Part shown: positions 16,103 through 24,217 of the stretch, in pieces
How the letters are laid out: each line of letters begins with the position of its first letter
How positions within the stretch are numbered: the stretch's first letter is position 1
DNA from: a candidate division KSB1 bacterium
GTDB lineage: Bacteria > Zhuqueibacterota > Zhuqueibacteria > Zhuqueibacterales > Zhuqueibacteraceae
Assembly (NCBI GenBank): GCA_034506175.1
Contig: JAPDQB010000054.1
Coordinates: forward strand, 1 to 41,718
Direction of reading: 5' to 3'
DNA: 41,718 bases
The notes under the pieces: generated by a model
The model's input: the letters and a program-made list of their open reading frames with translations, nothing else
What the model was told of the DNA's origin: nothing
The model's database searches: none
Position numbers and translations under genes: made by a program

Positions 16103-17356
16103 ATGACAAAACACGATATCGCTTCTGAAAATTTTATTACCGAATCTCTCAACAATTGGACGGAACACCTCAACCGCGTTTATGGCACGCGCACGATTTC
16201 GGCAAAATACAAAGCCATGGAATGGAGCGGAGAAGGGTATCTCATCAAAGATACAAAAGGAAATGAATACATCGATTTCCTCGGTGGGTATGGCATTTTC
16301 AGCCTCGGCCATCGCCATCCCGCCGTCATTGCTGCTGTGAAAGAGCAGCTCGACCGGTTGCCGCTCGGCTCAAAGGAATTGCTGCATCCGCAAGGCGGCC
16401 TGCTCGCCAAGAAAATGGCCGAGATCACGCCCGGCGATTTGAAATATTCTTTCTTTTGTAACAGCGGCACCGAGGCGGTGGAGGGCGCGATCAAACTCGC
16501 CAAGCTTTATACGAAAAAACACGAGTTCATCTGCGCGGAGAACGGCTATCACGGCAAAACGCTCGGCGCCTTGTCGGCAACGTACCGGAAAAAATTCCGC
16601 GATCCGTTTGAGCCGCTGGTGGCCGGTTTCAAGCACGTCGCGTTTGGCGATGCGGCTGCCATCGAAGCCGCCATCACCGACCAAACTGCGGCGGTGCTGC
16701 TCGAACCGTTTCAGGGCGAGGGCGGGATCAATATTCCGCCGGCGGGTTATCTCAAGAAAGTGCGGGAGATTTGCGACCGCCGCGGCGTGCTGCTGATTCT
16801 CGACGAGATTCAATGCGGACTCGGCCGCACCGGCAAAATGTGGGGCTGCGATCACGACGGCGTTGCCCCGGATATTTTGTGCAGCGCCAAGGCGCTTGGC
16901 GGCGGGGTGATGCCGATCGGCGCGTTCGTCGGCACGGAAAAAGTTTGGGCGCCGCTCAACGAATGGCCGACGGTTCACACCAGCACGTTCGGCGGCAATC
17001 CGCTCGCGTGTGCCGCCGCGTTGGCGGCGTTGAACGTGATGGAAAAAGAAAATCTGCCGGCGCGCGCAGCGAGAGTTGGCGATTATTTGCTCGAGCGTTT
17101 GCGCGAGCTGGCGAAAAAATTCCCGCAGTATTTCAAAGAAGTGCGCGGCCTCGGCTTGTTCATCGGCATGGAGTTTCACACCGACGAAATCGGTGACAAA
17201 CTCTACAGCTTGTTTTTTGAGCAGGGCGTGCTCGTCGCCTCGATTCTCGCCAATCCCAAAATCATTCGGTTGGAACCGCCGTTGATTATCGATGAAAAAG
17301 TTGTGGATGAGGTAGCCGGACGATTCGATAAGGCGTTTCGTAAGCTGCCGGTGTGA
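16103..17356 (+). CDS. Class III PLP-dependent aminotransferase (putrescine/ornithine-type)
   Basis: A 417-residue fold-type I aminotransferase that moves an omega-amino group to a 2-oxoacid. Landmarks are YIDFLGGYGIFSLGHRHP near 55-72, the phosphate-binding FCNSGTEAVEGAIK near 117-130, LLILDEIQCGLGRTG, the PLP Lys K263 in CSAKALGGGVMPIGAF, and VHTSTFGGNPLAC. The FLGGYGIFSLGH and GSKELLHPQGG segments resemble putrescine aminotransferase (PatA/YgjG) more than acetylornithine aminotransferase, but the substrate stays uncertain. It follows the IS66 remnant directly; a promoter could lie in IS-derived sequence. An AAA ATPase follows in the same direction after 93 bp with its own promoter-like element. 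Confidence 0.88.
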   Translation: MTKHDIASENFITESLNNWTEHLNRVYGTRTISAKYKAMEWSGEGYLIKDTKGNEYIDFLGGYGIFSLGHRHPAVIAAVKEQLDRLPLGSKELLHPQGGLLAKKMAEITPGDLKYSFFCNSGTEAVEGAIKLAKLYTKKHEFICAENGYHGKTLGALSATYRKKFRDPFEPLVAGFKHVAFGDAAAIEAAITDQTAAVLLEPFQGEGGINIPPAGYLKKVREICDRRGVLLILDEIQCGLGRTGKMWGCDHDGVAPDILCSAKALGGGVMPIGAFVGTEKVWAPLNEWPTVHTSTFGGNPLACAAALAALNVMEKENLPARAARVGDYLLERLRELAKKFPQYFKEVRGLGLFIGMEFHTDEIGDKLYSLFFEQGVLVASILANPKIIRLEPPLIIDEKVVDEVAGRFDKAFRKLPV

Positions 17357-17382
17357 TTTAGTGGTGAATTTTTTCAAAAAAC

Positions 17383-17411
17383 TTGCATTTTTGACTAAAT
17401 TATGCTAAATT
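17383..17411 (+). promoter_or_regulatory. Candidate sigma-70 promoter for the DUF4143 ATPase
   Basis: TTGCAT (4 of 6 to the -35 consensus) and TAAATT (4 of 6 to the -10) with 17-bp spacing, 39 bp before the ATG of the ATPase gene, in an AT-rich strip. The -10 overlaps the left arm of a perfect dyad. Confidence 0.4.
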
Positions 17412-17434
17412 TTGTCAATGAACTGACAAAATTT
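17407..17434. promoter_or_regulatory. Perfect 11-bp dyad overlapping the promoter (possible operator)
   Basis: AAATTTTGTCA at 17407 and its exact complement TGACAAAATTT ending at 17434, separated by ATGAAC. It overlaps the candidate -10 and sits 15 bp before the ATPase start codon. It could be an operator or a hairpin in the 5' end of the mRNA that affects translation; no Shine-Dalgarno is visible before the ATG. Confidence 0.5.
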
Positions 17435-17449
17435 TCATAAATTCAGTCA

Positions 17450-18601
17450 ATGTATATTCCTCAAAAACAAATTGAAAATCTTGAGCATTTGCTTGCCCCT
17501 GGCAAAGTGCTGGTGCTATATGGAGCACGGCGAGTGGGTAAGACGACTCTTATCAAGAAATTTATTGAGAACTATTTACGGGAGAATCCCTCCGAAGCCA
17601 GCCGCGTTTTGTTGGTGAACGGCGATGACATCGTGGTCCGGCAATTTTTAGAAAGCCAATCCATCCAGAAACTAAAAGATTTCGTTGGCCATCATGCGCT
17701 GTTGGTCATTGATGAGGCTCAATATGTCGCCCAAATCGGCTTGAATCTCAAACTATTGGTCGATCACGTTCCCCATCTGAAAATCATTGCCACCGGCTCC
17801 TCGTCGTTTGATTTGGCGAAAGACATTGGCGAGCCTTTGACGGGCCGAAAATATGTTCTCAAGCTGTTTCCGCTGGCCCAGATGGAAATTTCTCAAATCG
17901 AAAAAACCCACGAAACCGCAGCTAATTTGGAATCCCGCCTGCTTTGGGGAACTTACCCCGAAGCCGTCATCCTGGCCGATAATCGCCGCCGCGAGGAGTT
18001 TTTGCGCGAGTTGGTCAGTTCTTATTTATTAAAGGACATTTTGGAGTTGGAAGGCATCCGGCATTCGAACAAGCTCGTGCAACTCCTGCAGCTTCTTGCT
18101 TTCCAAATCGGCAAAGAGGCCTCTCTGAATGAATTGGGCACACAATTGGGCATGAGCAAAAATACCGTCGAACGCTATTTGGACTTGCTCGAAAAAGTGT
18201 TTGTCATTTATCAACTGTCCGCCTTTAGCCGAAACTTGCGCAAGGAAATCACCAAAAGCCGCCGCTACTATTTTCACGACCTGGGTATTCGCAACGCCCT
18301 GATCGGAAATTTTAATCCGCTCGCGCTGCGCAACGATGTCGGCCAACTCTGGGAAAATTATATCATCACCGAACGCTTAAAAAGGCAGGAATATCTGCGA
18401 CAATTTACCCGATTCTATTTCTGGCGAACTTACGACCAAAAGGAAATCGATTTGGTGGAAGAGCGGGAAGGCAAGCTCTTCGGATATGAGATGAAATGGC
18501 AACCCCAATCGGCCAAAGCGCCTAAAGATTGGCAAGCTGCTTACCCAGAAGCAGGTTTTGAAATCATCCATCAGGAGAATTATTTGAATTTCCTCCAATA
18601 G
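17450..18601 (+). CDS. AAA ATPase with DUF4143 domain
   Basis: A 383-residue protein of the AAA_14/DUF4143 family, widespread solitary ATPases of unknown physiological role, some thought to act on nucleic acids or as parts of toxin-antitoxin-like systems. The Walker A motif is GARRVGKT (25-32) and Walker B is ALLVIDEAQ (82-90). The middle has a winged-helix-like segment (LGTQLGMSKNTVERYLDLLE). The C-terminus has a PD-(D/E)XK-like core: KEIDLV followed by YEMKW. Full length for the family. The gene has its own promoter-like region with a perfect dyad, and is less GC-rich than its neighbours, which hints at transfer. Confidence 0.88.
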   Translation: MYIPQKQIENLEHLLAPGKVLVLYGARRVGKTTLIKKFIENYLRENPSEASRVLLVNGDDIVVRQFLESQSIQKLKDFVGHHALLVIDEAQYVAQIGLNLKLLVDHVPHLKIIATGSSSFDLAKDIGEPLTGRKYVLKLFPLAQMEISQIEKTHETAANLESRLLWGTYPEAVILADNRRREEFLRELVSSYLLKDILELEGIRHSNKLVQLLQLLAFQIGKEASLNELGTQLGMSKNTVERYLDLLEKVFVIYQLSAFSRNLRKEITKSRRYYFHDLGIRNALIGNFNPLALRNDVGQLWENYIITERLKRQEYLRQFTRFYFWRTYDQKEIDLVEEREGKLFGYEMKWQPQSAKAPKDWQAAYPEAGFEIIHQENYLNFLQ

Positions 18602-18876
18602 ATTTCCCCTTGTCATTTTGGCGATCTGCTCACTTTAAGATGTCAAAGCTCCATTAAATTTGAACTTGTGTTCTGTAAATTTGACAGTCAACCAGATGAC
18701 TAAAAAGGTTATTGGTTTTGATTTTTAATAGGATAGCTTCAAATAAAAGCTTGGCATTTCGTTTGTAAAGTTATTGGTGAAAATTTAGTGGCATAGCTGT
18801 TGTTCAATAAATTTAGAACTGGATTTTTTAACTTTATAGCTTTATAGCCCAGGCTGCAGTCTGGGATGTGATCGCC
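18602..18876. other. AT-rich intergenic strip before clpB
   Basis: About 275 bp without a gene. It holds a small hairpin, CCCAGGCTGCAGTCTGGG at 18848-18865 (eight pairs with one G-T), directly before clpB, and a TTGAC-A-GTCAA palindrome near 18685. No CIRCE element and no convincing sigma-32 promoter is seen, so heat-shock control of clpB-grpE is not evident from sequence. Confidence 0.5.
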
Positions 18877-21489
18877 ATGACCCTCGATAAATTTACATTA
18901 AAAGCGCAGGAAGCCGTCGTGCGTGCCCAGCAGTTGGCGAGCGAGCACAATCATCAGCAGATCGAAACCGAGCATCTGCTCAAAGCGCTGCTGGAAGATC
19001 AAGAAGGCGTTCCGGTGACGATTTTCAAAAAGCTCGGAGCGAATTCTGGGCTTATCGCCAGCCGCGTCGACGAAGCGCTGCGCAAAATTCCGCGCGTCCA
19101 GGGCGGTGGAATCGGCAATGTCTACGTTTCACCGCGGGTGAATAATGTTTTCAACATGGCGATGCACGAGATGCGCCAGTTGAAAGACGAGTACGTCAGC
19201 ACCGAGCATCTGTTGATCGCGCTCATCGAGGAAAAAGGCAGCGCCGCCGCGGAGATTTTGAAATCACAAGGCGTCACGCGCGAGGGGATTTTTCGCGTGC
19301 TCAAAGACATTCGCGGCTCGCAACGAGTCGTCGATCAAAATCCCGAAGACAAATATCAGGCGTTGCAGCGTTTTGGCCGCGACCTCACCGAGCTGGCGCG
19401 GCGCGGCAAGCTCGATCCGGTGATCGGGCGCGATGATGAAATTCGCCGCGCCATTCAAGTGCTGTCGCGCCGCACCAAAAATAATCCCGTGCTTGTCGGC
19501 GATCCCGGCGTTGGCAAAACCGCCATCGTCGAAGGCATCGCGCAACGCGTGGCGAACGGCGATGTGCCGGAATCACTCAAGAATAAGCGCGTTATCCAAC
19601 TCGATATCAGCGCGCTGATCGCCGGTGCCAAATTTCGCGGCGAGTTTGAAGAGCGCTTGAAAGCGGTGCTCAAGGAAATTCAGGAAGCCGGCGGCGCGAT
19701 TATTCTTTTTATTGACGAACTGCACACGGTGGTCGGCGCCGGCGCCGCTGAGGGCGCAGTGGATGCGGCGAACATGTTGAAGCCGATGCTGGCGCGCGGC
19801 GAGCTTCGTTTGATCGGCGCCACGACGCTGGATGAATACCGCAAATACATCGAAAAAGACAAGGCGCTCGAGCGCCGTTTTCAGCCGGTGCTGGTCGATC
19901 AACCCTCGGTCGACGAAACGATTTCGATTTTGCGCGGCTTGAAAGAGCGTTATGAGCTGCATCATGGTGTGCGCATCACCGATTCCGCGATTGTGGCGGC
20001 GGCGACGCTGTCGCATCGTTACATCAGCGACCGTTTTCTGCCGGACAAGGCGATTGATTTGATCGACGAGTCCGCGGCGAAACTGCGCACCGAAATCGAC
20101 TCAATGCCCGAAGAAATCGACGAGATCGAGCGCCGCAGCAAACAGTTGGAGATCGAGCTGGTGGCGCTGAAAAAAGAGCAAGACGCCGGCTCGAAAGATC
20201 GCGCCGAAAAATTGAAAAACGAGCTGGCGAATTTAAAAGAGCAATCGTCGCAGTTGAAAGGGCGCTGGCAGGTTGAAAAAGACACCATCAAGCAAATCAA
20301 CACCATCAAAGAGCAGGTCGAAGCCGCGAAGATGGAAGCGGAAAAAGCCGAGCGCGTCGGCGATTTGAACAAAGCAGCGGAATTGAAATACGGCCGCCTG
20401 ATTGAGCTAAACAAGCAGCTCGAGGCGTTGAACAGCAAATTAACCGAGCTGCATAAAAATGGGGCGCTGCTGAAGCAGGAAGTCACAGAAGAAGATATCG
20501 CCGAAGTGGTCGCTCGCTGGACGGGCATTCCGGTCTCGCGCATGTTGGAAAGCGAAAAACAAAAAATTTTGCACATCGCCGACCGTTTGCGGCAGCGGGT
20601 CGTCGGTCAGGATGAAGCCGTCGAGGCGATTGCGTTTGCGGTACGCCGCTCGCGCGCCGGCATGAGCGAAGAAAACCGCCCGATTGGCTCGTTCATCTTT
20701 CTCGGCCCCACCGGCGTCGGCAAAACCGAGCTGGCCCGGGCTTTGGCGGAATTTCTGTTCGACGACGAGAACGCGATGGTGCGCCTCGACATGTCCGAAT
20801 ACATGGAACAGTTCAACGTCTCGCGCCTGATCGGGGCGCCGCCGGGTTACGTTGGCTACGAGGAAGGTGGCCAGCTGACCGAGGCGGTGCGGCGACGTCC
20901 GTATTCCGTTGTGTTGTTGGATGAAATCGAAAAAGCGCATCCGGAAGTTTTCAACATTCTGCTGCAAATTTTGGAAGACGGCCGTCTGACCGACAGCAAA
21001 GGGCATGTGGTCAATTTCAAAAACACGATGATCATCATGACGTCGAACATCGCGGCGGATTACATCATGCAGCGCTTTCAGAACATCAACGACGCCAACC
21101 GCGAGCGGGTTTACGAAGCAGCGCGCGGCGAGATCATGCAAATTCTCAAGCAAAAACTGCGGCCGGAATTTTTGAACCGCGTCGATGAAATCATCGTGTT
21201 CCGCCCGTTGGCGAAAGAGCAAATCCATCAGATCGTGTCGATTCAATTTGAGCGCACCGTCCGAAAAACCATGCAGCGCCAGGGATTGGACGGCAAGCTG
21301 ACGGATCGCGCCAAAGAGTATCTCGCCGCCAAGGGCTATGATCCGGTGTTCGGCGCCCGCCCGCTCAAGCGCATCATGCAAAAAGAATTGATCAACGAAA
21401 TCGCCACCCGCATTCTCGAAGGCAAGCTGCAAAAAGGCGATTTTCTGACGATCGATGCTTCGGAAGCGGGACTGTTGTTTAATTCTTGA
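18877..21489 (+). CDS. clpB: ClpB disaggregase (Hsp100)
   Basis: An 870-residue hexameric AAA+ disaggregase that rescues aggregated proteins with DnaK. It has an N-domain (1-145), first ATPase domain with Walker A GDPGVGKT at 208-215, a middle coiled-coil domain (about 410-530; rich in E, K and L heptads) that distinguishes ClpB from ClpA/ClpC, and a second ATPase domain with Walker A GPTGVGKT at 610-617. The C-terminal domain ends at FLTIDASEAG. The usual start MTLDKFTLKAQEAV is taken at the ATG; a GTG three codons upstream is possible. grpE follows after 16 bp, which links disaggregation to DnaK nucleotide exchange. Confidence 0.97.
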   Translation: MTLDKFTLKAQEAVVRAQQLASEHNHQQIETEHLLKALLEDQEGVPVTIFKKLGANSGLIASRVDEALRKIPRVQGGGIGNVYVSPRVNNVFNMAMHEMRQLKDEYVSTEHLLIALIEEKGSAAAEILKSQGVTREGIFRVLKDIRGSQRVVDQNPEDKYQALQRFGRDLTELARRGKLDPVIGRDDEIRRAIQVLSRRTKNNPVLVGDPGVGKTAIVEGIAQRVANGDVPESLKNKRVIQLDISALIAGAKFRGEFEERLKAVLKEIQEAGGAIILFIDELHTVVGAGAAEGAVDAANMLKPMLARGELRLIGATTLDEYRKYIEKDKALERRFQPVLVDQPSVDETISILRGLKERYELHHGVRITDSAIVAAATLSHRYISDRFLPDKAIDLIDESAAKLRTEIDSMPEEIDEIERRSKQLEIELVALKKEQDAGSKDRAEKLKNELANLKEQSSQLKGRWQVEKDTIKQINTIKEQVEAAKMEAEKAERVGDLNKAAELKYGRLIELNKQLEALNSKLTELHKNGALLKQEVTEEDIAEVVARWTGIPVSRMLESEKQKILHIADRLRQRVVGQDEAVEAIAFAVRRSRAGMSEENRPIGSFIFLGPTGVGKTELARALAEFLFDDENAMVRLDMSEYMEQFNVSRLIGAPPGYVGYEEGGQLTEAVRRRPYSVVLLDEIEKAHPEVFNILLQILEDGRLTDSKGHVVNFKNTMIIMTSNIAADYIMQRFQNINDANRERVYEAARGEIMQILKQKLRPEFLNRVDEIIVFRPLAKEQIHQIVSIQFERTVRKTMQRQGLDGKLTDRAKEYLAAKGYDPVFGARPLKRIMQKELINEIATRILEGKLQKGDFLTIDASEAGLLFNS

Positions 21490-21505
21490 GTAACGAAAAA
21501 ACACC

Positions 21506-22159
21506 ATGCCAGATTCAACCGATGACAAAATTTCACCAACGGCTGAGAATGATGATGAGCTGATTGTGGAAACTCAGCCGGCTGCGCAGACCGGGACGTC
21601 TCAAGCCGAGCAGGAACAGAAACCGGCCAACGGTGAGGCGGCGCAAGCGCCAGCTTCCCTCGCCGAATGGCAGGATCGTTTTCTGCGATTGGCCGCCGAT
21701 TTCGCTAATTATAAGCGGCGCAATGAAGCCGAACGTGCTGAAATCGCTGACTGGGCGCGGCGGGATTTCGCTCTGGCCCTGCTGCCCATTTTGGATGATT
21801 TCGGCTTAATGGTTGAATATGAGACGCAACACCCCGAACAACTGGCCGAAGGCGCGAAGCTGATTCGCCAAAAAATCACAGAACTTTTGGCCAAGCAAGG
21901 CTTAGAAAAGATTGAAGCTTTGCACCAACCCTATGACTATGAGCGCCATGAAGCCGTTCTCACCCAGCCGGTGACTGACCCGGCGCTCGATCAGGTGGTG
22001 CTTTCGGTGATGCAGGATGGTTACATGTTCAAGGGCAGGGTTTTACGGCCGAGTAAAGTCATTGTCGGCCAGCACCACGAAAAAGAAGAAGGCGTAACAA
22101 CCCCCTCTTCGTCGTCGTCGGCCGGATCAAGCGAGGAAAATCGCACGGAACAAAATTGA
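21506..22159 (+). CDS. grpE: GrpE nucleotide-exchange factor
   Basis: A 217-residue co-chaperone that releases ADP from DnaK. The first 55 residues are acidic and disordered, followed by the coiled coil (AEWQDRFLRLAADFANYKRR) and a C-terminal beta-wing (RHEAVLTQPVTDPALDQVVL ... GYMFKGRVLRPSKVIVG). The Ser/Glu-rich tail is unusual but harmless. It lies 16 bp after clpB; dnaK, dnaJ and hrcA are not in the window, an arrangement less common than hrcA-grpE-dnaK. Confidence 0.95.
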   Translation: MPDSTDDKISPTAENDDELIVETQPAAQTGTSQAEQEQKPANGEAAQAPASLAEWQDRFLRLAADFANYKRRNEAERAEIADWARRDFALALLPILDDFGLMVEYETQHPEQLAEGAKLIRQKITELLAKQGLEKIEALHQPYDYERHEAVLTQPVTDPALDQVVLSVMQDGYMFKGRVLRPSKVIVGQHHEKEEGVTTPSSSSSAGSSEENRTEQN

Positions 22160-22256
22160 ATGAGCTACGTTAAAGCAGAAAAAGCTGTGCAGAGGGTTTA
22201 ATCAACTGAGGTTTACAGGTTATTTTCATGTCGGAAATTCGACGAGGTGATGCAGG

Positions 22257-22673
22257 ATGACGCGCAAACAATTGAATTTTTATAAAAAGTTGCTGGAAAC
22301 CGAACGTTCCGAAATTCTCCGCGAGTTGGCTCACGCGCATCGCGATTATCGCGAAACCACGGTGGAAGTGGCGGCTGATGTGTATGACCGTGCCACTATC
22401 GACGGCTACAAGGAGATCGCCGCGATGCTGCAGCATGAAGACAGCCAACGCTGGCTGGCGATCAACACGGCGCTGGCGAAAATTGAATCTGGTGAATACG
22501 GTTTGTGCGACGTGTGCGGCCAGCCGATCGACGACGCCCGCCTGGAAGCCGTGCCCACGGCGGCCTTTTGCTTGAACTGCCAAAAAAGCCACGAAGCCCG
22601 GCTCGGCAGCGCCGAATCCGCCGGCGTTCGCATCGACGAGGAAAAGTGGGAAGATAATTATTGGGGTGATTGA
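22257..22673 (+). CDS. DksA/TraR-family zinc-finger protein
   Basis: A 138-residue protein with an N-terminal helical hairpin (about 5-75) and a C4 zinc finger with C84, C87, C105 and C108 (C-x2-C-x17-C-x2-C; YGLCDVCGQPIDDARLEAVP). This is the layout of DksA/TraR transcription factors that bind RNA polymerase through the secondary channel. The coiled-coil tip in DksA carries acidic residues (DxxDxA); here EVAADVYDRATID lies at the corresponding place and keeps D41 and D44 and the following Ala. It follows grpE by about 100 bp and is ended by a strong terminator. Confidence 0.9.
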   Translation: MTRKQLNFYKKLLETERSEILRELAHAHRDYRETTVEVAADVYDRATIDGYKEIAAMLQHEDSQRWLAINTALAKIESGEYGLCDVCGQPIDDARLEAVPTAAFCLNCQKSHEARLGSAESAGVRIDEEKWEDNYWGD

Positions 22674-22692
22674 GTTTTTGGAGGAGAATTTC

Positions 22693-22750
22693 AAACCGGT
22701 GGCCGCCGCCTCTCGAAATAAGCGAGGCGGAGGCCACCGGTTTTTATTTT
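22693..22750. terminator. Strong bidirectional terminator
   Basis: A long stem pairs AAACCGGTGGCC (22693-22704) with GGCCACCGGTTT (22732-22743) and CCGCCTC with GAGGCGG inside it, followed on the plus strand by a T-rich tract. It serves the DksA-type gene on the plus strand and, with the A-rich left flank, the converging minus-strand operon. The stop codon of the DUF1232 remnant lies within it. Confidence 0.93.
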
Positions 22751-22918
22751 TGCCGTGCAGCTTTGTTGGCGTTGACGACGAGGGCGATGATCGTCGCGTC
22801 ATCGACATAGCCGGCTACTGGAATGAAATCCGGAAACAAATCCGATGGGGTGGCAAAATAAGGCAGCGCCATGCTAGACAGGCCCAAAGACTGCCAGGGA
22901 ACTTCCTTATATTCACGC
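22744..22918 (-). pseudogene. DUF1232 (YkvA-type) protein, C-terminal remnant
   Basis: The minus-strand frame encodes EYKEVPWQSLGLSSMALPYF followed by ATPSDLFPDFIPVAGYVDDA and TIIALVV, the diagnostic core of DUF1232 membrane proteins (normally YfvSPiDLIPDfiPvlGllDD). It ends at TAA 22744. Only the C-terminal half is present: the frame is blocked by a stop overlapping the dus stop codon, and the first ATG (22872) would give just 42 residues. The missing N-terminus suggests a deletion that joined dus to the 3' half of this gene. A 42-residue membrane peptide could still be made from the internal ATG. Confidence 0.7.
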
Positions 22919-23905
22919 CGCCTTCAACTGCTGCTGTTGCGCCTCCGCCTCTTCCAGCAACGAGATGAAATACTCCGGCGTCGTTGCGGTCAAAAAGCTT
23001 TCGCGCAGGGCCGCGGCGCCGCGAATTTCGCTGATGTATTTGACCACGTGCTTGCGGAAGAGAATCAGGCCGTAGTCGCCATAATAGTCGAGCATCAGCG
23101 CGAAATGGCGGCGAATGAGCGCCGCCTTCTCTTCAAACGTCACTTCGTGCCGATCCTTGCGCGAAAAAATCCACGGGTTGCCGATGGCGGCGCGGCCGAT
23201 CATCACCCCGTCGCAGCCGGTTTGCTCTTTGATGCGCTTGATGTCCGCCACGCATTTCACGTCGCCGTTGCCGATGACGGGAATCTTCACGGCTTTTTTG
23301 ACTTCCGCAATCGCGCTCCAATCGGCGACGCCGTTGTAGGCTTGCGCCTTGGTGCGTCCATGCACGGCAACGAGCGAAGCGCCGTTGTCTTCGAGCGTTT
23401 TTGCCACCGTCACGTAGTTGCGCGAGTCATGGTCCCAGCCGAGACGGATTTTGCCCGTGACCGGCACGGCCAGTTCTTTGGTGAGCCGGTTGAAGATTCG
23501 GCCAATCTTGGGCGGATCGCAGAGCAGCGCCGCGCCGGCTCCGCGTCCCGAAACTTTCGCCACTGAACAGCCCATGTTGAGGTCAATGATCGTCGGCCCC
23601 CACGACTCGATCATTTTGCAAGCTTCGACGATTTTGTCTTCGCTGCTGCCGAACACCTGAAAGGTGATCGGATATTCTGAAGGATGAAAATCCAGCAAAC
23701 GCTTGGTTTTCTCATTGCCGTGCAAAAGGCCGTCCACCGACACGAATTCCGTGTAGCTCATCGCCGAACCAAAATCGCGTGCGATCAGGCGATAGGGCAA
23801 ATCCGAAAATCCCGCCATCGGCGACAAAATGAGATCGCCATAGACCGGAACGTCGCGAACCATGAAAGTGGGCTGGCGGGAGGAGGTGGTGACAACGTGC
23901 ATCAT
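22913..23905 (-). CDS. tRNA-dihydrouridine synthase (Dus)
   Basis: A 330-residue FMN enzyme that reduces uridine to dihydrouridine in tRNA. It has the N-terminal TIM-barrel motif LILSPMAGFSDLPYR, catalytic Cys C113 in DLNMGCSVAKVSGRGAGAAL (the usual GCPV is GCSV here), the FMN-phosphate motif GNGDVKC and GVMIGRAAIGNPWIF, and a short C-terminal helical domain. The length and motifs fit the DusB group. It is the last intact gene of the minus-strand run. It starts at ATG-ATG; the CDGSH gene lies 76 bp upstream with a perfect palindrome between them. Confidence 0.93.
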   Translation of the reverse strand: MMHVVTTSSRQPTFMVRDVPVYGDLILSPMAGFSDLPYRLIARDFGSAMSYTEFVSVDGLLHGNEKTKRLLDFHPSEYPITFQVFGSSEDKIVEACKMIESWGPTIIDLNMGCSVAKVSGRGAGAALLCDPPKIGRIFNRLTKELAVPVTGKIRLGWDHDSRNYVTVAKTLEDNGASLVAVHGRTKAQAYNGVADWSAIAEVKKAVKIPVIGNGDVKCVADIKRIKEQTGCDGVMIGRAAIGNPWIFSRKDRHEVTFEEKAALIRRHFALMLDYYGDYGLILFRKHVVKYISEIRGAAALRESFLTATTPEYFISLLEEAEAQQQQLKAA

Positions 23906-23933
23906 GTTGAAATTCTAATGAAGCTCTCAATGA

Positions 23934-23959
23934 AAGCACGTTACACGTGTAACGTGCTT
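23934..23959. promoter_or_regulatory. Perfect 26-bp palindrome between the CDGSH and dus genes
   Basis: The half-site AAGCACGTTACAC is followed immediately by its exact complement with no spacer. It lies 28 bp before the dus start codon and 22 bp after the CDGSH stop. As RNA it would be a stem with a tight loop but without a U-run on the minus strand, so it is a weak terminator candidate. As DNA it could be a repressor site for dus. Confidence 0.6.
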
Positions 23960-23981
23960 GATCAGCACCATTTTCCAAGTT

Positions 23982-24212
23982 CTAAACTTTCGGCTTCGGC
24001 GGATCGAGTTTGTACGCCACAACTTCGGATTGAAAACCCACGGTTTTGTGCGAGCTGTCGCAAAAGGGCTTTCTGTTGCTGTGGCCGCAGCGACAAAGCG
24101 AGATCATCGTGCGTCCGGCCAAATCGAATTTATTGCCGCTGGCGTCATAAATTTCAAAGTCGCCTTCGACGCGAATGCTGCCGTTGTTGTTGATGGTGAT
24201 TTTCGTGGGCAT
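23982..24212 (-). CDS. CDGSH iron-sulfur domain protein
   Basis: A 76-residue single-domain protein of the CDGSH/MitoNEET type that binds a 2Fe-2S cluster with three Cys and one His. The motif is LCRCGHSNRKPFCDSSH, with C40, C42, C51 and H55 as ligands. The N-terminus (TKITINNNGSIRVEGDFEIY) is the usual small beta domain of bacterial members. It is probably a cytoplasmic electron-transfer or cluster-transfer protein. It starts five bases after the stop of the upstream gene with GAAGGA eight to nine bases before the ATG. Confidence 0.93.
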   Translation of the reverse strand: MPTKITINNNGSIRVEGDFEIYDASGNKFDLAGRTMISLCRCGHSNRKPFCDSSHKTVGFQSEVVAYKLDPPKPKV

Positions 24213-24217
24213 ATCAT

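Noticed and set aside
18602..18876. CIRCE or sigma-32 control of clpB
   Set aside because: No TTAGCACTC-N9-GAGTGCTAA element and no good CTTGAAA/CCCCAT pair were found upstream of clpB.
20440..21528. Minus-strand open frame of 362 residues opposite clpB
   Set aside because: Mirror frame of a conserved gene; composition rich in Arg, His, Phe and Gln and no family motif. clpB itself is unambiguous.
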